Shown here piece by piece: positions 47,642-58,200 of a stretch of 64,000 bases of DNA (within the stretch, counting starts at the first letter, position 1; every line of letters starts with the position of its first letter). The stretch spans positions 124,001 through 188,000 of the forward strand of contig LIHN01000001.1 in NCBI GenBank assembly GCA_001314545.1. Reading direction: 5' to 3'. The notes below the pieces were generated by a model. The model worked only from the letters and a program-made list of their open reading frames with translations, searched no databases and was not told where the DNA came from. Made by a program: the position numbers and the translations under genes. This DNA is from Bacteroidetes bacterium HLUCCA01 (GTDB taxonomy: Bacteria; Bacteroidota; Rhodothermia; Balneolales; HLUCCA01).

Positions 47642-49462
47642 ATGCCCAAATTTTACCTGCTCATACTATTCATCTGGTTCTTGCCACTGACAACGGCAGC
47701 TAGTTCTGGCTATTCACACGGTATCGCCTTTTCTGACAGTCTGGATACGCATTTTACCGATGCACTTGTCCTGTACAGACAGCACAATTATGGTGATGCG
47801 CTTGAGCTATTTGAACAAATTGATCAGCCACTTGCTATGCTGTTTGCAGCCAAATCTGCGTATGGATTAGGTAATTATATCAAAACAGTGGACCTGGCGC
47901 GTTCAGCCGCATACGGGAGTCCGAATATCATTGCAGATGAAGCTGATTTTGTAAAATCAATGGCTTTCTACCAACTCAGAAATTACCATGAGTCCTTACT
48001 TGGTTTCTACAGGCTTTGTCGGGAGTCAAATGTTGCCGAATTAGCCGATAAGGCATGTGCGCAATTCGAGGACGTAGTAAGCTATCTGTCGTTTTATCAA
48101 CGCTTACAAGCGCTTGATGATAGTAGGTTGCCGGAAATCAGAAGGTCGCTAACCGAACCCTCAATTCTGCAACGATATTCCGAAAACCAGATAACACAAT
48201 TGATTGACACGGCTAACTTACCCGACATAATAGCGGTAGACACACTTTCATCATCAGAAATTGATTCAATATCGTCAAAAGACTTCGGCAGAATTCCGAA
48301 AGGAACAATTTTTACCATTGGCGTACTGCTACCGGGATTTAATGAAGACCCCGGGAATAAACCCGTATCCAGAGGTTTGTATGCCGGTATTTTAATGGCT
48401 GCGGATGAGTTTAATCGACAAAATCCAGATCATAAGGCCCGCATTGTGTTCAAAGATTCTGATATGAATCCGAATAATCCAGGTTCACTTGTATCAGATC
48501 TTATTAACATTGATATGGTTGATGTCATTGTTGGTCCACTTTATTCTGAGCAGGTTCATCAACTGGCGCCCTTGGTAAACCGCCAGCGAACTTCGTTATT
48601 CGCACCTCTGGCCAATACGATTAACCTATCTGATGATTTAAGCTATGTCTACCAAATAAATCCCTCTTTTGAAGCAAGAGGTCGTCAGTTTGCCCGGTAT
48701 CTTGTAAATCAACTGGGTAAAAAACGCATTGGTGTAATTACGGAACAAGGAAGTTTTGGAGAAACCGAAGCAGAAGCGTTCAGGCAGGAAGCTGAAATAT
48801 TGGGCGCAGAAGTCCCGCTGTTCTTTAGTGAAGATTTTGCAGCTAACGGGTATTCTGTCTCTCATATTCTCCCTTGGTTTGCAAATAGTGATGAACTTAT
48901 TGAAGATACACTAAGCTACCGGGCAGATTCACTGGATGCCGTGTTCGTTTCATTTACCAGTGATCTGGGTGAAACATTACTAGACCTGACCTTAACCGGT
49001 TTGGAAGCTTTTCAACCGGATTATACGGTCTTAACCAACGAGACGCTTTCATATATGGATCATTCGGTTCAGCGTATTCGTACTCTTGACATGATTTATG
49101 CTGACACCTACTACCTGCAGGAAAGTTCTGAGGAAGTAATAAATTTTCGTTATGACTACAGAAATCGTGTTGGTTATGACCCAACTATGTTTTCTTATGT
49201 TGGCTACGATATTGGTGCCTTTATCCTGAACGCTATAAACAGGTTAAAAAACCCGGACAATTTCAACGACTTCTTACGGGAAATGGATGTTTTTGAAGGA
49301 ATTGCCACGAGGATTAATTTCGAAGAGAGCACCATGAATCAATCGCTCCAGTTTTTCAAAATGACGACGAATGGAGTTGAAAATGTAACAGAACTCGTTA
49401 TTGAAATACCTGCCGATAGCCTTAATATCGTTGACCCGGAATTTGATACAGAAGAATTTTAG
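47642..49462 (+). CDS. Exported TPR plus periplasmic-binding-fold protein (LpoA-like architecture)
   Basis: A 606-residue protein. The start is set at the ATG before PKFYLLILF because this gives a proper signal peptide ending near TAAS; the frame remains open for 24 codons upstream into guaA. The N-terminal 200 residues of the mature protein are TPR-like helices (ALVLYRQHNYGDALELFEQI), and from about 230 to the end there is a type 1 periplasmic-binding (LivK-like) fold with IGVLLPGF and a ligand-cleft pattern. TPR plus this fold is the layout of the penicillin-binding-protein activator LpoA, but no lipobox is seen. It is convergent with the lytic transglycosylase gene mltG, 5 bp apart. Role in peptidoglycan synthesis is inference. 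Confidence 0.75.
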   Translation: MPKFYLLILFIWFLPLTTAASSGYSHGIAFSDSLDTHFTDALVLYRQHNYGDALELFEQIDQPLAMLFAAKSAYGLGNYIKTVDLARSAAYGSPNIIADEADFVKSMAFYQLRNYHESLLGFYRLCRESNVAELADKACAQFEDVVSYLSFYQRLQALDDSRLPEIRRSLTEPSILQRYSENQITQLIDTANLPDIIAVDTLSSSEIDSISSKDFGRIPKGTIFTIGVLLPGFNEDPGNKPVSRGLYAGILMAADEFNRQNPDHKARIVFKDSDMNPNNPGSLVSDLINIDMVDVIVGPLYSEQVHQLAPLVNRQRTSLFAPLANTINLSDDLSYVYQINPSFEARGRQFARYLVNQLGKKRIGVITEQGSFGETEAEAFRQEAEILGAEVPLFFSEDFAANGYSVSHILPWFANSDELIEDTLSYRADSLDAVFVSFTSDLGETLLDLTLTGLEAFQPDYTVLTNETLSYMDHSVQRIRTLDMIYADTYYLQESSEEVINFRYDYRNRVGYDPTMFSYVGYDIGAFILNAINRLKNPDNFNDFLREMDVFEGIATRINFEESTMNQSLQFFKMTTNGVENVTELVIEIPADSLNIVDPEFDTEEF

Positions 49463-49467
49463 TTTGA

Positions 49468-50553
49468 TTACCTTGAATTCGTTCCAGTAGTTTGTTCCTG
49501 CTGTGCTTCCAAATCCCGAATCCGGCGCTGCTCTCTGAGCCAGTTGGTCCACCTTCGACTTTCTCTGCGATGATCCGCATAATTTGTTGTGAAAACGTGG
49601 TACCCGCTACCATCACCGGAGGCAACCATGTAAATATAATTGTGTTGTTCCGGATACAATGCCGCTGTAATAGAGGTTAATCTCGGATTATTAATCGGGC
49701 CTGGCGGTAACCCGAATATTCGATAGGTGTTATACGGGTGGTCAACGCGATAGTCTGCAAATAGTAATCTCCTGCGTTCACCAATAGCGTGCGCAACAGT
49801 AGGATCTGCCTGTAAACGCATACGACGATTAAGACGATTCCAGTATAATCCGCTTACTTTTCGTTTTTCATCCACATGACGTACTTCCCATTCAATAATT
49901 GATGCTAAGATTACAGCTTCATCAATGCTGATTCCCAGTTCAGCTGCTCGCTCCCCGTAGGGCCGGGTGACGGCTGTGTCAAATTCCCGGAGCATGCGTG
50001 CAAGGAATTGCTGTGGAGTTGCTGTCCAATACATTTCATAGGAGTTTGGCAGCATACGACCTAAAAGATGGTGTTCCTCGATATTGTGCTGCCTGAGCAT
50101 TGAACTGTCTTTCATAGCTGCGTCAAGTTCTTCCTGAGAGAACCGGAACTGCAGTGACGTCCGGAGAGTGAAAGAGTCATGGTTCTGACCGGCTTGAACA
50201 CGTACCAGAAATGGATCCTGCTCCCCCCTGCCTAACTTTGATAGAAAACGGTTATATGAGTAGGAACCGTTGATTTCGTACCTTCCCGCACGATAGCTTT
50301 TCCAGTTAAGCAGGTTGGCAGCCCAAAGCAACTCATTCTTATCAAAGTGTATACCTTGTTCATACAAATCAGTTATCAAATCACTTATTTGACCACTCTC
50401 AGGTAAATAAAGTATCGCTCGTTCGGCTTGAACACTGATTTCAGAAGTTAGCCGCTGATACCGACTGAGATAAACATTCATAAAAGTGACTAGAAAAACT
50501 GTCAATCCTATGATTATTTCCTGGGCACACTGACTTTTATGCATCGTTTTCAA
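49468..50553 (-). CDS. mltG: Endolytic murein transglycosylase MltG
   Basis: A 361-residue inner-membrane enzyme that cleaves nascent peptidoglycan strands to set glycan length. A single N-terminal transmembrane helix (about residues 12-30) precedes a LysM-like region and the YceG catalytic domain; the catalytic glutamate is Glu221 in ASIIEWEV, and the conserved NTYRIFGLPPGPINNP lies near 275. A charged tail (RRIRDLEAQQEQ) ends the protein. The start overlaps the stop of the preceding gene by 4 bp. Confidence 0.95.
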   Translation of the reverse strand: MKTMHKSQCAQEIIIGLTVFLVTFMNVYLSRYQRLTSEISVQAERAILYLPESGQISDLITDLYEQGIHFDKNELLWAANLLNWKSYRAGRYEINGSYSYNRFLSKLGRGEQDPFLVRVQAGQNHDSFTLRTSLQFRFSQEELDAAMKDSSMLRQHNIEEHHLLGRMLPNSYEMYWTATPQQFLARMLREFDTAVTRPYGERAAELGISIDEAVILASIIEWEVRHVDEKRKVSGLYWNRLNRRMRLQADPTVAHAIGERRRLLFADYRVDHPYNTYRIFGLPPGPINNPRLTSITAALYPEQHNYIYMVASGDGSGYHVFTTNYADHRRESRRWTNWLREQRRIRDLEAQQEQTTGTNSR

Positions 50554-51029
50554 AATTGTTTATGCGAAATCAAACTCCAGCTTATGGAACCATCCTCAAC
50601 GGTATAGCTTAATATCATGCCACCGTTAATGTGCCCGTCTTCAAATATTGCGTATGCCCAGCCACCTGGCAAAATGTTGATGTCATCTTTTGAGTAGATT
50701 TGCATGGTTCCCCCCAGCACCGGGCTTACCGGAATGAGTTCGGGTTTGCGCATTAAGTCCGATTTAAGGTCATCCTCAGGGTCTTCCAGACCGTTTGACA
50801 TCAGCATGCGTTTTTCCCAGTCCGGAAGTCCGCTTCGTACCATTTTTTCTTCAGGCAGTTCCTGGATTAGATTTTCTGCCTGATCAAGAAGACTGTTTAT
50901 TTCCTCAATTTGTTCGGTCTGAGCGTCAACCCATAAGGATAAATCTTCCATGTCTGACCGCATCTTATACAAAAAAAAACTTAAAACGAGCACAAGGACC
51001 AACCAGACGTATCGCTCTGATTTATGCAT
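50550..51029 (-). CDS. Single-pass membrane protein with coiled coil, function unknown
   Basis: A 159-residue protein with an N-terminal transmembrane helix (about 7-22), a coiled-coil region (about 28-60, rich in E, Q, L and I) and a small C-terminal globular part containing GGWAYAIFEDGHINGGMIL, which looks like a beta-rich domain. No family is recognised. Four-base overlap with mltG suggests cotranslation and a possible partnership in peptidoglycan processing, though this is based on position only. Confidence 0.7.
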   Translation of the reverse strand: MHKSERYVWLVLVLVLSFFLYKMRSDMEDLSLWVDAQTEQIEEINSLLDQAENLIQELPEEKMVRSGLPDWEKRMLMSNGLEDPEDDLKSDLMRKPELIPVSPVLGGTMQIYSKDDINILPGGWAYAIFEDGHINGGMILSYTVEDGSISWSLISHKQF

Positions 51030-51122
51030 TTTATATTATTCTGAAATTGAGCCGTAGTACGAAACAGAACGGCATATTTTTTTGTTATACAGTCACAAAC
51101 TATAAATTAATCCTATAAGGTA

Positions 51123-51428
51123 GTGCAACATTTATCGGTTTTTACACTTTGGACAATCCTTTTTTTACTGATGTCACCCTCAAGTTGTGCAGAAAGAATA
51201 CATAAGGCGAGAGTTGTAGAAATTAAGGAGGCGCTCGCTGATATCAAGGAAAAACGAGGCGATGAGTCAGCTATTTTCGAGATCATTCAATCTGAAAATG
51301 ATTCGAAAACAATAACCGTGAAAACCAATAGCCTGAACGTTGTTGAGAGTGTAGAGGAACTGCTTATAATGACTCCTGCATGGCGTGAGAACATCGTTAT
51401 TGATTATTCACCCGCTGCAGCAGATTAG
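51123..51428 (+). CDS. Small exported protein, unknown
   Basis: A 101-residue frame starting at GTG, with a hydrophobic N-terminus (VFTLWTILFLLMSP) resembling a signal peptide and then a charged helix and a beta segment. A cysteine at the end of the signal (SSC) could be lipidated, but the lipobox is not canonical. An AAGG lies only 2 bases before the GTG, closer than ideal. It sits between divergent and convergent genes and overlaps the 3' end of the next gene by 4 bp, leaving no alternative gene for this stretch. Moderate confidence that it is expressed. Confidence 0.5.
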   Translation: MQHLSVFTLWTILFLLMSPSSCAERIHKARVVEIKEALADIKEKRGDESAIFEIIQSENDSKTITVKTNSLNVVESVEELLIMTPAWRENIVIDYSPAAAD

Positions 51429-53053
51429 TCAAAGTCTACCACGATTTCACCGGTCATTCTGCCTCTTACCGGTACTGCTGCATTAACAAAGATCGGGTCA
51501 GGTTGCCTGAATGGATTTATGGTACCTGGGTCCCATTTATTATCCCCGTCTGGGTCTGGGTAGACAATTACAGAGTATAAACCGACAGGAATATCTGTTA
51601 TAGTTTCCGATCCCACAAAAGTTGACTCCAGAGCAATGTTGTCAGTATTCTCACCGGAAATTTTTAGCACCATCGGAATGTTAAACATCGTCGAATCTGC
51701 AATTGTTACGGATAGCTCACCAAAGTCCGAATTGTCCAGAATTTGAGTTGTAAGTGTTATATGGCGTTGGGAATCCGGGTCCCAAACGCGTATGGTATAA
51801 CTATCGGATGAATTCCAGGGAACTGTAGGTGTTAAACGCAGAATATTCATCTCGGTATCTGCTATCAGAAAATCATCATCTGTCTCCCTGTTTACTAAGA
51901 CCTGTACAGAGTCGGCTACCAGTGTATTTTCCAATACACCAGAATACTGGATAATTAATGGCTCGGTATTTCGAACACCCTGCTGGGTCAGATGAGTATG
52001 AAACCGGACAACAGACGTATCAGGCTCGGATGAACCTTGAAACTCAGGTGAATCAGAAATCAGTGTATTAGCGGCATCAGACTTAAAGGAATCCGATAAG
52101 AGCTTGTAATTAAGCGTATCTGAAAGATCGGTTTCAGTGTGAAAATAAGCGACGTTTGGGTCATTAGTATCTACAAACAGCATTCGCGCTGATATAGGTA
52201 ATTCACTATCTATGGCTTCGAGTAAGACATTACTGCCCGGGGAGTACCGCACTGGTTTTGAAAACTCAACTCGTAGTCTGCGCTTGCTAAACAGACCCAC
52301 GGACGTAACACGCAAAGAAACGGTATCAGGTTGTGCATAGTATGCTACCCCCATATCCAGATCACCGTCTTCCACTACATACACGCGTTGCGCTGTAGGT
52401 TGCGCATACTCCCGTTGGGGATCCCATATTCTGTTTCTGTTTACATCCTGAACTAAAAACGAAGCATATTCGCCGTCAGCCAGATACTTAAAGGTCACGG
52501 TGCCGGATGTGTCGGCTTGCCCCAGGTAAAATGCAGCTTCATCCAATTCATAGGGTAATTTGTATAAAAAAACACGCATATCATCTGGCAGGCTAATCCC
52601 GGGAAGGGGTAAAATTCGAATCAATGCCTCTCCGGAGTTAATTTCGGAACCTGTCGATACCGCTATTTCCAAGGGCGAATTCAGGTTGTTACCTCTGGTG
52701 TCTTTAAGCTCAGATCCGACGGTAAAAACGACCGTTGTATTGTCTGGTAATGGACTAAGTAAATGAATACTGGCAGTTTTTCTTCGCCATTTTATTTCAT
52801 AAGGTGTAGCTATCCCGGGTTCTATTCGAAATGCACGCGCAAATGAACTCCGATCTACAAAATCGTCAAAAGAAAACTGAATTACACGCTCTGTGAAATT
52901 AACGGTACCGCTGGCTGGTTGAGTGCTGGCTAGTTTAGGTCCACTCCGATCGGGCTCTCCTCCAGTTGGGGCAACAGGTACAGCACATCCATAGGTCGCT
53001 AGTATTAGTATTGAAAAAATGAATCCGAATGAGTACTTAGCTACTTCTGACAT
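51425..53053 (-). CDS. Ig-like domain lipoprotein
   Basis: A 542-residue lipoprotein (lipobox TYGC, Cys23) followed by GGEPDRSGPKLASTQPASG, the opening of the bacterial Ig-like domain family (Big_5) known from Bacteroidota surface proteins. Residues about 40-130 form that domain, then a series of beta-rich domains, and a C-terminal region with DPDGDNKWDPG that may bind calcium. No enzyme motif. Its start overlaps the 3' end of the upstream gene by 17 bp. Likely an envelope protein of structural or binding role. Confidence 0.8.
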   Translation of the reverse strand: MSEVAKYSFGFIFSILILATYGCAVPVAPTGGEPDRSGPKLASTQPASGTVNFTERVIQFSFDDFVDRSSFARAFRIEPGIATPYEIKWRRKTASIHLLSPLPDNTTVVFTVGSELKDTRGNNLNSPLEIAVSTGSEINSGEALIRILPLPGISLPDDMRVFLYKLPYELDEAAFYLGQADTSGTVTFKYLADGEYASFLVQDVNRNRIWDPQREYAQPTAQRVYVVEDGDLDMGVAYYAQPDTVSLRVTSVGLFSKRRLRVEFSKPVRYSPGSNVLLEAIDSELPISARMLFVDTNDPNVAYFHTETDLSDTLNYKLLSDSFKSDAANTLISDSPEFQGSSEPDTSVVRFHTHLTQQGVRNTEPLIIQYSGVLENTLVADSVQVLVNRETDDDFLIADTEMNILRLTPTVPWNSSDSYTIRVWDPDSQRHITLTTQILDNSDFGELSVTIADSTMFNIPMVLKISGENTDNIALESTFVGSETITDIPVGLYSVIVYPDPDGDNKWDPGTINPFRQPDPIFVNAAVPVRGRMTGEIVVDFD

Positions 53054-53615
53054 TGTAGAGAAGGTATACGGTGGTTAGAATCGCGCTGGTAATGGCCAGT
53101 GGCTCGAAAACTCGCCTTAGAAAAACGAATGGTCTGTTGTCATTATGTTGGTGGACTCGAGCCGGATACCAGGTTGACGCCAGCTGCTCTATCTTAGAAG
53201 CATGGATACGGTTTTGATAAGTAATGGAAAGTCTGTTAGAGTGGGTAATAATCTGAGTGGATGCCGAGGTTACCTGTATCGTTGCGGTACCTATAATTGC
53301 GTGATTATACTCGGTTTTACTGATTCTTGATAGCGTAATTTCGGTATCAACGTGGAATAACAATTCGTGGGTTGCATTAACTTCGGAGCGAGTGAAATTT
53401 AATGCCGGCCATCTGCTGATAAGCAGGTTAGTTAATTCTACATAGGCTTCCGAACCAGCTGGTTCAAGTCGGACGTAGAATATATTCTCGCTGTCTTCAA
53501 AATCACCAATCAATTGAACAATTTCATTCAAAATTATACTTTGATTGGATTCCTGAGCAAAAGCAGGCACGTGAATAAATAGCAGTACAAGTAAGTGTAT
53601 TGATTTTCCAATCAT
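53037..53615 (-). CDS. Exported protein with C-terminal membrane segment, unknown
   Basis: A 192-residue protein with an N-terminal signal (HLLVLLFIHVPAFAQ) and a hydrophobic C-terminal segment (about 168-186) ending in a short basic tail. The middle is beta-rich, without recognised domain. It overlaps the Ig-like lipoprotein gene by 17 bp and lies just beyond the terminator of the 53690 gene, so these two genes form their own transcription unit. Function unknown. Confidence 0.7.
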   Translation of the reverse strand: MIGKSIHLLVLLFIHVPAFAQESNQSIILNEIVQLIGDFEDSENIFYVRLEPAGSEAYVELTNLLISRWPALNFTRSEVNATHELLFHVDTEITLSRISKTEYNHAIIGTATIQVTSASTQIITHSNRLSITYQNRIHASKIEQLASTWYPARVHQHNDNRPFVFLRRVFEPLAITSAILTTVYLLYNVRSS

Positions 53616-53635
53616 GATAATCGCATTCTCAGCAA

Positions 53636-53669
53636 AAAAAAAGCCGACACCCTGAATGGATGCCGGCTT
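53636..53669 (-). terminator. Rho-independent terminator after the 53690 barrel gene
   Basis: On the minus strand a stem of 12 pairs (AAGCCGGCATCC with GGGTGTCGGCTT) contains two G-U pairs and is followed by a run of about nine T. The plus-strand version has mismatches at those two places (A-C), so the hairpin is designed for leftward transcription, i.e. the end of the lipoprotein-barrel unit. Confidence 0.85.
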
Positions 53670-53689
53670 AATGTTAACGAGTAGATTAA

Positions 53690-55225
53690 TTAAAACCTAA
53701 TAACAAAACCACTCATAGCCATTGACAGACCTGAACCATTTGCTTCAGAGTTAGGAACCGTGAGTAGTGAAAGGGTGAATTCAAAGTTCCTGAGGTTCAG
53801 ACCGGTACCAAAAGTATATGCTGAAGAGGTAGATCCGCCGCTACGCATACCTACTTGGATGGGTAGTGCATTCAGAAGTCGAAACTCTGCGCCTAAACCA
53901 AAAAAGGCAGAAGAAGAGTTGTTAGCTCTATCATTCATGCCTTTTCCGATATCCATTGCCACAGATAATTTTCCTACATCATAAGCCAATCCAAAATTTA
54001 CCATCGTCGGTAAATCAGCGCTTATAGATGATAACTCTTCGCTACCTAAATCTAAGTAAATTGTGTTTCCAATACTATCAGTAACTACATTATTAAAATA
54101 TTCCCCAAAATCGGAGTCAAATTCGTTTTCTAGGCGATTTTGATCAACATCCAGGCCGTCCCACTCAAAAATTCCTGAATTAAATAATCGTGCGGGAGCG
54201 TCAGTAAGGCTTATAGATCCCAAATCTGTTAGTGCAATTGAGGCCGTCACTTTGTGGCTTCCACGGGTAAACCAGCTTTGAAAAGGAAAATCGCCAAGGT
54301 AATACTCCGCTGTAGCACCTATATCCATTCCAAATCCAAAACCACGAATTCCACCGGCGTCATCGAAAGAGTTATCGAAGAAGCCATCGACCTCAGGAGC
54401 CTGTCCTGTCTGTTGCCGTTGTTGCTGAAAGCGAATCAAATCGCCGGCAAACTGGCCAAGTGCATGTATTTCATAACTGAAATCATGCGTTATCAGATAG
54501 GGATTATCCTGGACTCGCAGCTGGGATTCCAAAGCGATACTATGGTAGTGAATGGGGACAAGGTACTTAGGCGCAATTCCGGCGAAAACACGAATGGTTC
54601 CCGCCTCGTTGCTTTCACTATTTTCCCAAACTCTGTACCCAAAACCTGCAGATACTTCAGCATAACCCAATACTTCGTTAGCTAAATCGAATTGCTGAAA
54701 ACTTCCGAAGTTGGTACTGTTGATACCGGTTGTCGATAAAAATACCCCCTTCGACATGCCGACATCAACAAGTACACGACTCCGGATAGCAAGCGCTGCA
54801 CCCCATTTACCGCGCTGGTGGGATATACCAAATGGTGTTACATCAATTCCAATGCCCAGTTGTTTGTAAGTGTCATCACCTGAGCCAAACCATCGCGTGG
54901 CAGCTTCCATATTCCGCTCTGCAGTCAACACGCCACCATCGGTGAAGTATTCATTATACAGAGCTATATTCGCAAGATCTCCGCCAAGATTTGGGCTAAA
55001 CCCGCCAAAAAGTCCGATGGTCCAACTGGTTCTTGAAGGCATGGCCAGATTAGCAGGGTTAACAAAATTTGCCTGATATCCCCAGACTTTGGCTGTTCCG
55101 GTATTGCCCATACCCAAACCCTGCGTAGTATTGTAGCGGGCCTGGCCAAATAGTGTGCCTGAACTGATCAGTACAATCAGAGCAACCCCGAAAAAAGATT
55201 TGGTTGTCAAATTATGTGGTTTCAT
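53690..55225 (-). CDS. Outer-membrane beta-barrel protein (DUF5723-like)
   Basis: A 511-residue exported protein with a signal peptide ending near LFGQ and the sequence TQGLGMGNTGTAKVWGYQANFVNPANL split just after, which is the opening seen in FadL/PorV-like and DUF5723 barrels of Bacteroidota. The rest is amphipathic beta-strand pattern ending in GFVIRF, with a terminal phenylalanine typical of outer-membrane insertion. The start lies 11 bp after the 1056-residue lipoprotein gene, so the two are expressed together and ended by the terminator at 53.64 kb. Substrate or role unknown. Confidence 0.75.
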   Translation of the reverse strand: MKPHNLTTKSFFGVALIVLISSGTLFGQARYNTTQGLGMGNTGTAKVWGYQANFVNPANLAMPSRTSWTIGLFGGFSPNLGGDLANIALYNEYFTDGGVLTAERNMEAATRWFGSGDDTYKQLGIGIDVTPFGISHQRGKWGAALAIRSRVLVDVGMSKGVFLSTTGINSTNFGSFQQFDLANEVLGYAEVSAGFGYRVWENSESNEAGTIRVFAGIAPKYLVPIHYHSIALESQLRVQDNPYLITHDFSYEIHALGQFAGDLIRFQQQRQQTGQAPEVDGFFDNSFDDAGGIRGFGFGMDIGATAEYYLGDFPFQSWFTRGSHKVTASIALTDLGSISLTDAPARLFNSGIFEWDGLDVDQNRLENEFDSDFGEYFNNVVTDSIGNTIYLDLGSEELSSISADLPTMVNFGLAYDVGKLSVAMDIGKGMNDRANNSSSAFFGLGAEFRLLNALPIQVGMRSGGSTSSAYTFGTGLNLRNFEFTLSLLTVPNSEANGSGLSMAMSGFVIRF

Positions 55226-55236
55226 GTATAACTCCT

Positions 55237-58200
55237 TTAGTCAACTCTGATACTGTTAGTAAATTCAGCACTGAGACCAAGTGATATGGTATCCGATGCC
55301 CTGATTTTCACCTCATCCCCTCCCGTTGACTGGAACTGGATTCGCAGACTAACGTTTTGGGTTCTGTATAATTCATCGAGTTGACCTTCATCTAGAGCAA
55401 TCGTCATTACACCGGCATTTGCCGATGTAACAAATGCAGTCTCTGGATCAACATCAGCCGCTTCAATTTTGTAAGGTCCGTCATTGAGTGGTGCCGATGT
55501 AACCATTTGTGAGTTTTCATCAAGAAATTCCATGCTGATATCCAGTTCAAGCGGGAGTCCGTTCGTATAGCTGAGTATCAGTCGACCGGCTGAAAGGCGG
55601 ATATCATCTTCCGGACCAGGCAGGTCAGACAAGTCCGCATCGGTTGTGTCCCGGATAACACCGGGGTTATCCGCCGTAGCAAAGTTTAATGGAACGTCAA
55701 TACCCATGGTTGTAGAGAAGTCAATAGGGTCAACTACAAAACCTTCACCATTATCCGGATTCACCAGGGCTTTACCTATGAAACGTATAGACGTTGGAAG
55801 ATTACTGAGAAAATCATCAACGTTGGTTACGTCATCATTAAAAGCGACGGTTCTTGTGGTGCTTCCATCCATTGACTCGGCAGCGTTGACCCGGAATTTC
55901 ACCAGGTTTTCAGCGGGCACTTCTACACCACGGACGAGGAATCCGCCAACGGTATCACTCGGACTCACCGTGAATTCAGAATTATCTCTGCCCGTCAGAA
56001 AGACTTCGTCGCCTGACTCGTTTATTCCCATTATCGCTGCGAAAATCTCAGCATCTACCCCAATGTTGCTGGTGTAGGTAAGGTTAAGTGAAGGGTTAAA
56101 GAACTGTATATCGGATATCCTGCTTGAAAGTTCTTTTAGGTCTTCAACATCTGTAAGCTGAACCACGTTGTCGTTAAACAAATCCAACGGACCACTGCCT
56201 TCTGTAAGCAGAACGGACTTTACGGATACAGCACCAAAAGCACTTCCGACACGCAGGTTTTGAATTTCAACGTTGGCTTCCAAAAGATCCTCGCTTCGTA
56301 CGGTTCTTTCCTCCTCAGCTGTACCGCGCGTGGATTCCGTGACCGCTTTTACATTGTACCGCAGTTCGTTGTTGAGTGCGTAAATACGATGCCCCTCGAG
56401 GGATATTTCCTTGGAAATGGTTACCCCGTCGGCTCGCCGTCGGATTCGTTCATCTCCTACGAATGATATAACCAGTGAGTCTGCAGGAACATAACCATTC
56501 CCTGGTGCACGAATATCAGGAAATGATATGATCAACGTGTCAATATCCATGTCAATCTGGTTATTGATTCGTGTGAAATTCAATAATCCACTGGCTATTT
56601 CCACATAATGCTCCTGAGAACTCAATACGAACTCATTATCATCAATTTCAATAATACCGGAGGTGTCAAAATTCTGTGAGTCCAGTATGGCCGTAGCGGA
56701 AGTCAGGGTAACTTCTCCGGTTATATTGGTGTTGATTACATCGGTGGATAAAATGTTAACAGCGCTGTTGGTTCCGGGTGAAGACGCCGTTCCGGCATAG
56801 CTCATTTGATTGGATATCCCCCGGCCTGAGATATCGATGGTTTCGCTGACCGAAGAATTTGCTGGTATGACCAGATTGGTGACCCGCCCAACTTCGGAGC
56901 CTTCATTAAAGAAACGCCCGGTATTTTTTGCACGAAATGCTGTGGCGTTACTGAAGACCAATTCATCTATTGTAAGTGGGATGCTGGTATCATTTGTAAA
57001 GGAAAGCGAGAGCGAACCTGACTGCACTTCTGCATTAACAAAATCACCCTCCACTGCGACCTGGTCCTCCAAAGTTATACCCGTTTGCGGATCAATATCT
57101 GAGCGCACATCAGCCAATTCCAGATTTGTGGTAGCAGCATTGATGACGAGGAAATCCGTGGAGTTTACAGTAATCCCGTTTCCACCCGATGTTCCTACGT
57201 TAATTTGATAGGACAGAACCTTGGTTAATTGCTGCCCATTAAGATTAAACTCTGCAACTCCTGTTTCACCTGCTGCGATTTCAGTTGCTCCCGGGTTTCC
57301 ATCAACAGCAAATACCTGTGGCGAATCCAATACTTCTCCTTCACTGTTAGTCAGGGTAAGAACGGGTAGACCAGAGAACGTTGAGTCGGATAGTGCAAGC
57401 GTTGTTTGATTGGTCAATGTGACACGGATACGGTTAACATCAGGACTGTCTGAATTTTCCATGATTGCATAGACAAATTCAGGGTTGTCAATTTCTATGT
57501 CCGGTGTAGTAGGTCGGATAATCTGTTGCGGAATATCAGCGGTCGCACTACTCACAATCAAATTATCATCGGTAGCCTCTCGCACAATCAGGCTACCAGC
57601 ATCTGCCTGTGTATTCTGTGCATCCCAGCTTACTTCCACTTCAAAAGCAAGAGGTACTTCAAGTATATCACCCTGGTTAAACGGAAATAACAGTTCAACC
57701 TCGTCTCCGTGGTTAACATTACTCACATTGGACGTATTGGATATTTGCGTACCGCCGGAGAGCATGGAGGAAGTCAGCGTTGACAAATCAAAACCCAGTT
57801 CATTGCGGAACACCACGCGTATACCACCGGATTCTATAGTGGCACTTTGAAAATCGCCGGCGTTCAGATCTATCGTTATAGTGCCTGAATTACCCGCTGG
57901 TACCGCAGTACCGGCCGGTACAAGGTTAGGATCATTACCGGTAACACTCTGGTATGTTGCCGTACCATCTCCGTTGAATTCAGCGTTAAAGGTGCCTACT
58001 TCAGCATTATCAGCAGAAGCGTTTTCAGCTTCAAGCTCAATGACGCCTAGTTCAGATCGGAAGTCAGCTGAAAAATCATCGATGGTGATATCGCCAATTT
58101 GTGATTCTATGACAATGGGATCAACTTCGATTTCGGGAATTACATCTCCTAGTTCCCCGATTTCAAAATCCAATTCCTGTACAATCCTGACGGTTCCATT

